DNA of 64,000 bases from a virus. The notes under the pieces are model-generated. The model saw only the letters and a list, made by a program, of their open reading frames with translations, had not been told where the DNA came from and searched no databases. Positions 63,753 to 64,000 of this stretch are shown here, piece after piece. The DNA lies in IMG/VR virus record IMGVR_UViG_3300042558_002668, positions 1 to 64,000 of that record; one strand, written 5' to 3'. Position numbers and translations under genes: made by a program. The stretch's first letter is position 1, and each line of letters starts with the position of its first letter.

Positions 63753-64000
63753 CACCAGCCTGTTTGTTTTAAAATATTTCGCACATAGTCAACTTCATCT
63801 GGATTGTCCTTGAACTTTTTGCTCCAAAAGTCTGTATCAATGCATGACCATATTATGGCCAATTGACTTGGATTTATACGTGCTAGAAATTCGTTGCCCG
63901 AATCACAATTGTACAAAATCCAGGCACTAACACGCCCGGTACTCACCGCATAACACAAGGCATTGTCATTGCCATACCGCAAGTAGTCTGCTAGTGGGTT
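63752..64000 (-). CDS. C-terminal part of an SGNH-like protein, start outside window
   Basis: The frame is open to the window edge, so the N-terminus is missing. The visible part has CDSGNEFLARINPSQLAIIW, which resembles the block II/III region of the SGNH protein at 20418-21263 (GASNEWIARI then IAIMWS). Ends NILKQTGW. Identity as an SGNH hydrolase is tentative. Confidence 0.5.
   Translation of the reverse strand, partial: NPLADYLRYGNDNALCYAVSTGRVSAWILYNCDSGNEFLARINPSQLAIIWSCIDTDFWSKKFKDNPDEVDYVRNILKQTGW

Noticed and set aside
1-64000. CRISPR arrays, insertion sequences, integrase or attachment sites
   Set aside because: No spaced repeat array, transposase motif, integrase motif or terminal repeat was found; the only long repeat is the 56-bp promoter repeat.

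Overview
The window is a gene-dense stretch of a large, apparently lytic tailed phage of the T4-like (myovirus) lineage. Evidence: a T4-type helicase (57872-59323) next to a gp61-like primase (59959-60954), an ATP-dependent ligase of the gp30 type, the nrdA-nrdB-glutaredoxin block, an Hsp20, many short proteins that I recall only from T4-like cyanophages and large myophages, and TATAAATA-like late promoters in front of virion-type genes. No integrase, tRNA, CRISPR array or insertion sequence was seen. The host is probably a Gram-negative, PHA-storing proteobacterium: the phage carries Sec signal peptides, lipobox lipoproteins, a phasin-like protein, consensus sigma-70 promoters and Pho boxes. 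All functional names rest on motif recognition by eye; no search was run.

Layout. 1-10107: tightly packed small genes on the minus strand (stop/start overlaps of the ATGA or TAATG type), including an alarmone-hydrolase-like HD protein, a TylF-type methyltransferase, a SleB-type wall hydrolase and a radical-SAM protein that looks split in two. Repeated hairpin-plus-promoter cassettes divide this area. 10108-13913: asparagine-synthetase-like gene and two different clpP genes around a plus-strand gene. 14011-16820: exported proteins, an entericidin-like lipoprotein, a phasin. 16901-24003: a phosphate-starvation block (pstS, a PlcP-like phospholipase, a glycosyltransferase, Pho boxes), SGNH hydrolases, AhpD and peroxiredoxin. 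24138-33487: UvdE, two amidinotransferase-fold enzymes, a fibre-like protein, a 2OG dioxygenase-like protein, UDP-glucose dehydrogenase, a glycosyltransferase-like protein, a metallophosphoesterase. 33484-37667: clpS, hsp20, clpX and a large membrane protein. 37668-37963 is a gene-free, hairpin-rich stretch. 37964-43682: ligase, zinc-finger proteins, a 668-residue virion protein, PAAR tip, glutaredoxin. 43682-52693: ribonucleotide reductase, pectate-lyase-like spike, PD-(D/E)XK nuclease, IscU/IscA, second radical-SAM protein. 52677-64000: structural genes, helicase, primase, two sulfotransferase-like or P-loop-like genes and a miniature DnaE-like protein.

How the genes may work together. The standout set is at 16.9-21.3 kb: two almost identical Pho-type promoters (two TTGTAAC heptamers 11 bp apart, then 11 bp to TAAATA) drive a PlcP-like phospholipase plus glycosyltransferase and, separately, pstS. 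This would let the infected, phosphate-starved cell take up phosphate while stripping phosphate from membrane lipids and replacing the lipids with glycolipids. An alarmone hydrolase could relax the stringent response at the same time. A second set, clpX, clpS, two clpP and hsp20, could form a phage-programmed protein-degradation pathway. Redox and Fe-S genes (AhpC-like, AhpD, Grx, IscU, IscA) support a reductive, nucleotide-producing state centred on NrdAB.

Expression appears to use two regimes: host-like sigma-70 promoters with 17-bp spacers, several placed so that the transcript would start at the ATG itself (leaderless), and T4-type late promoters before structural genes.
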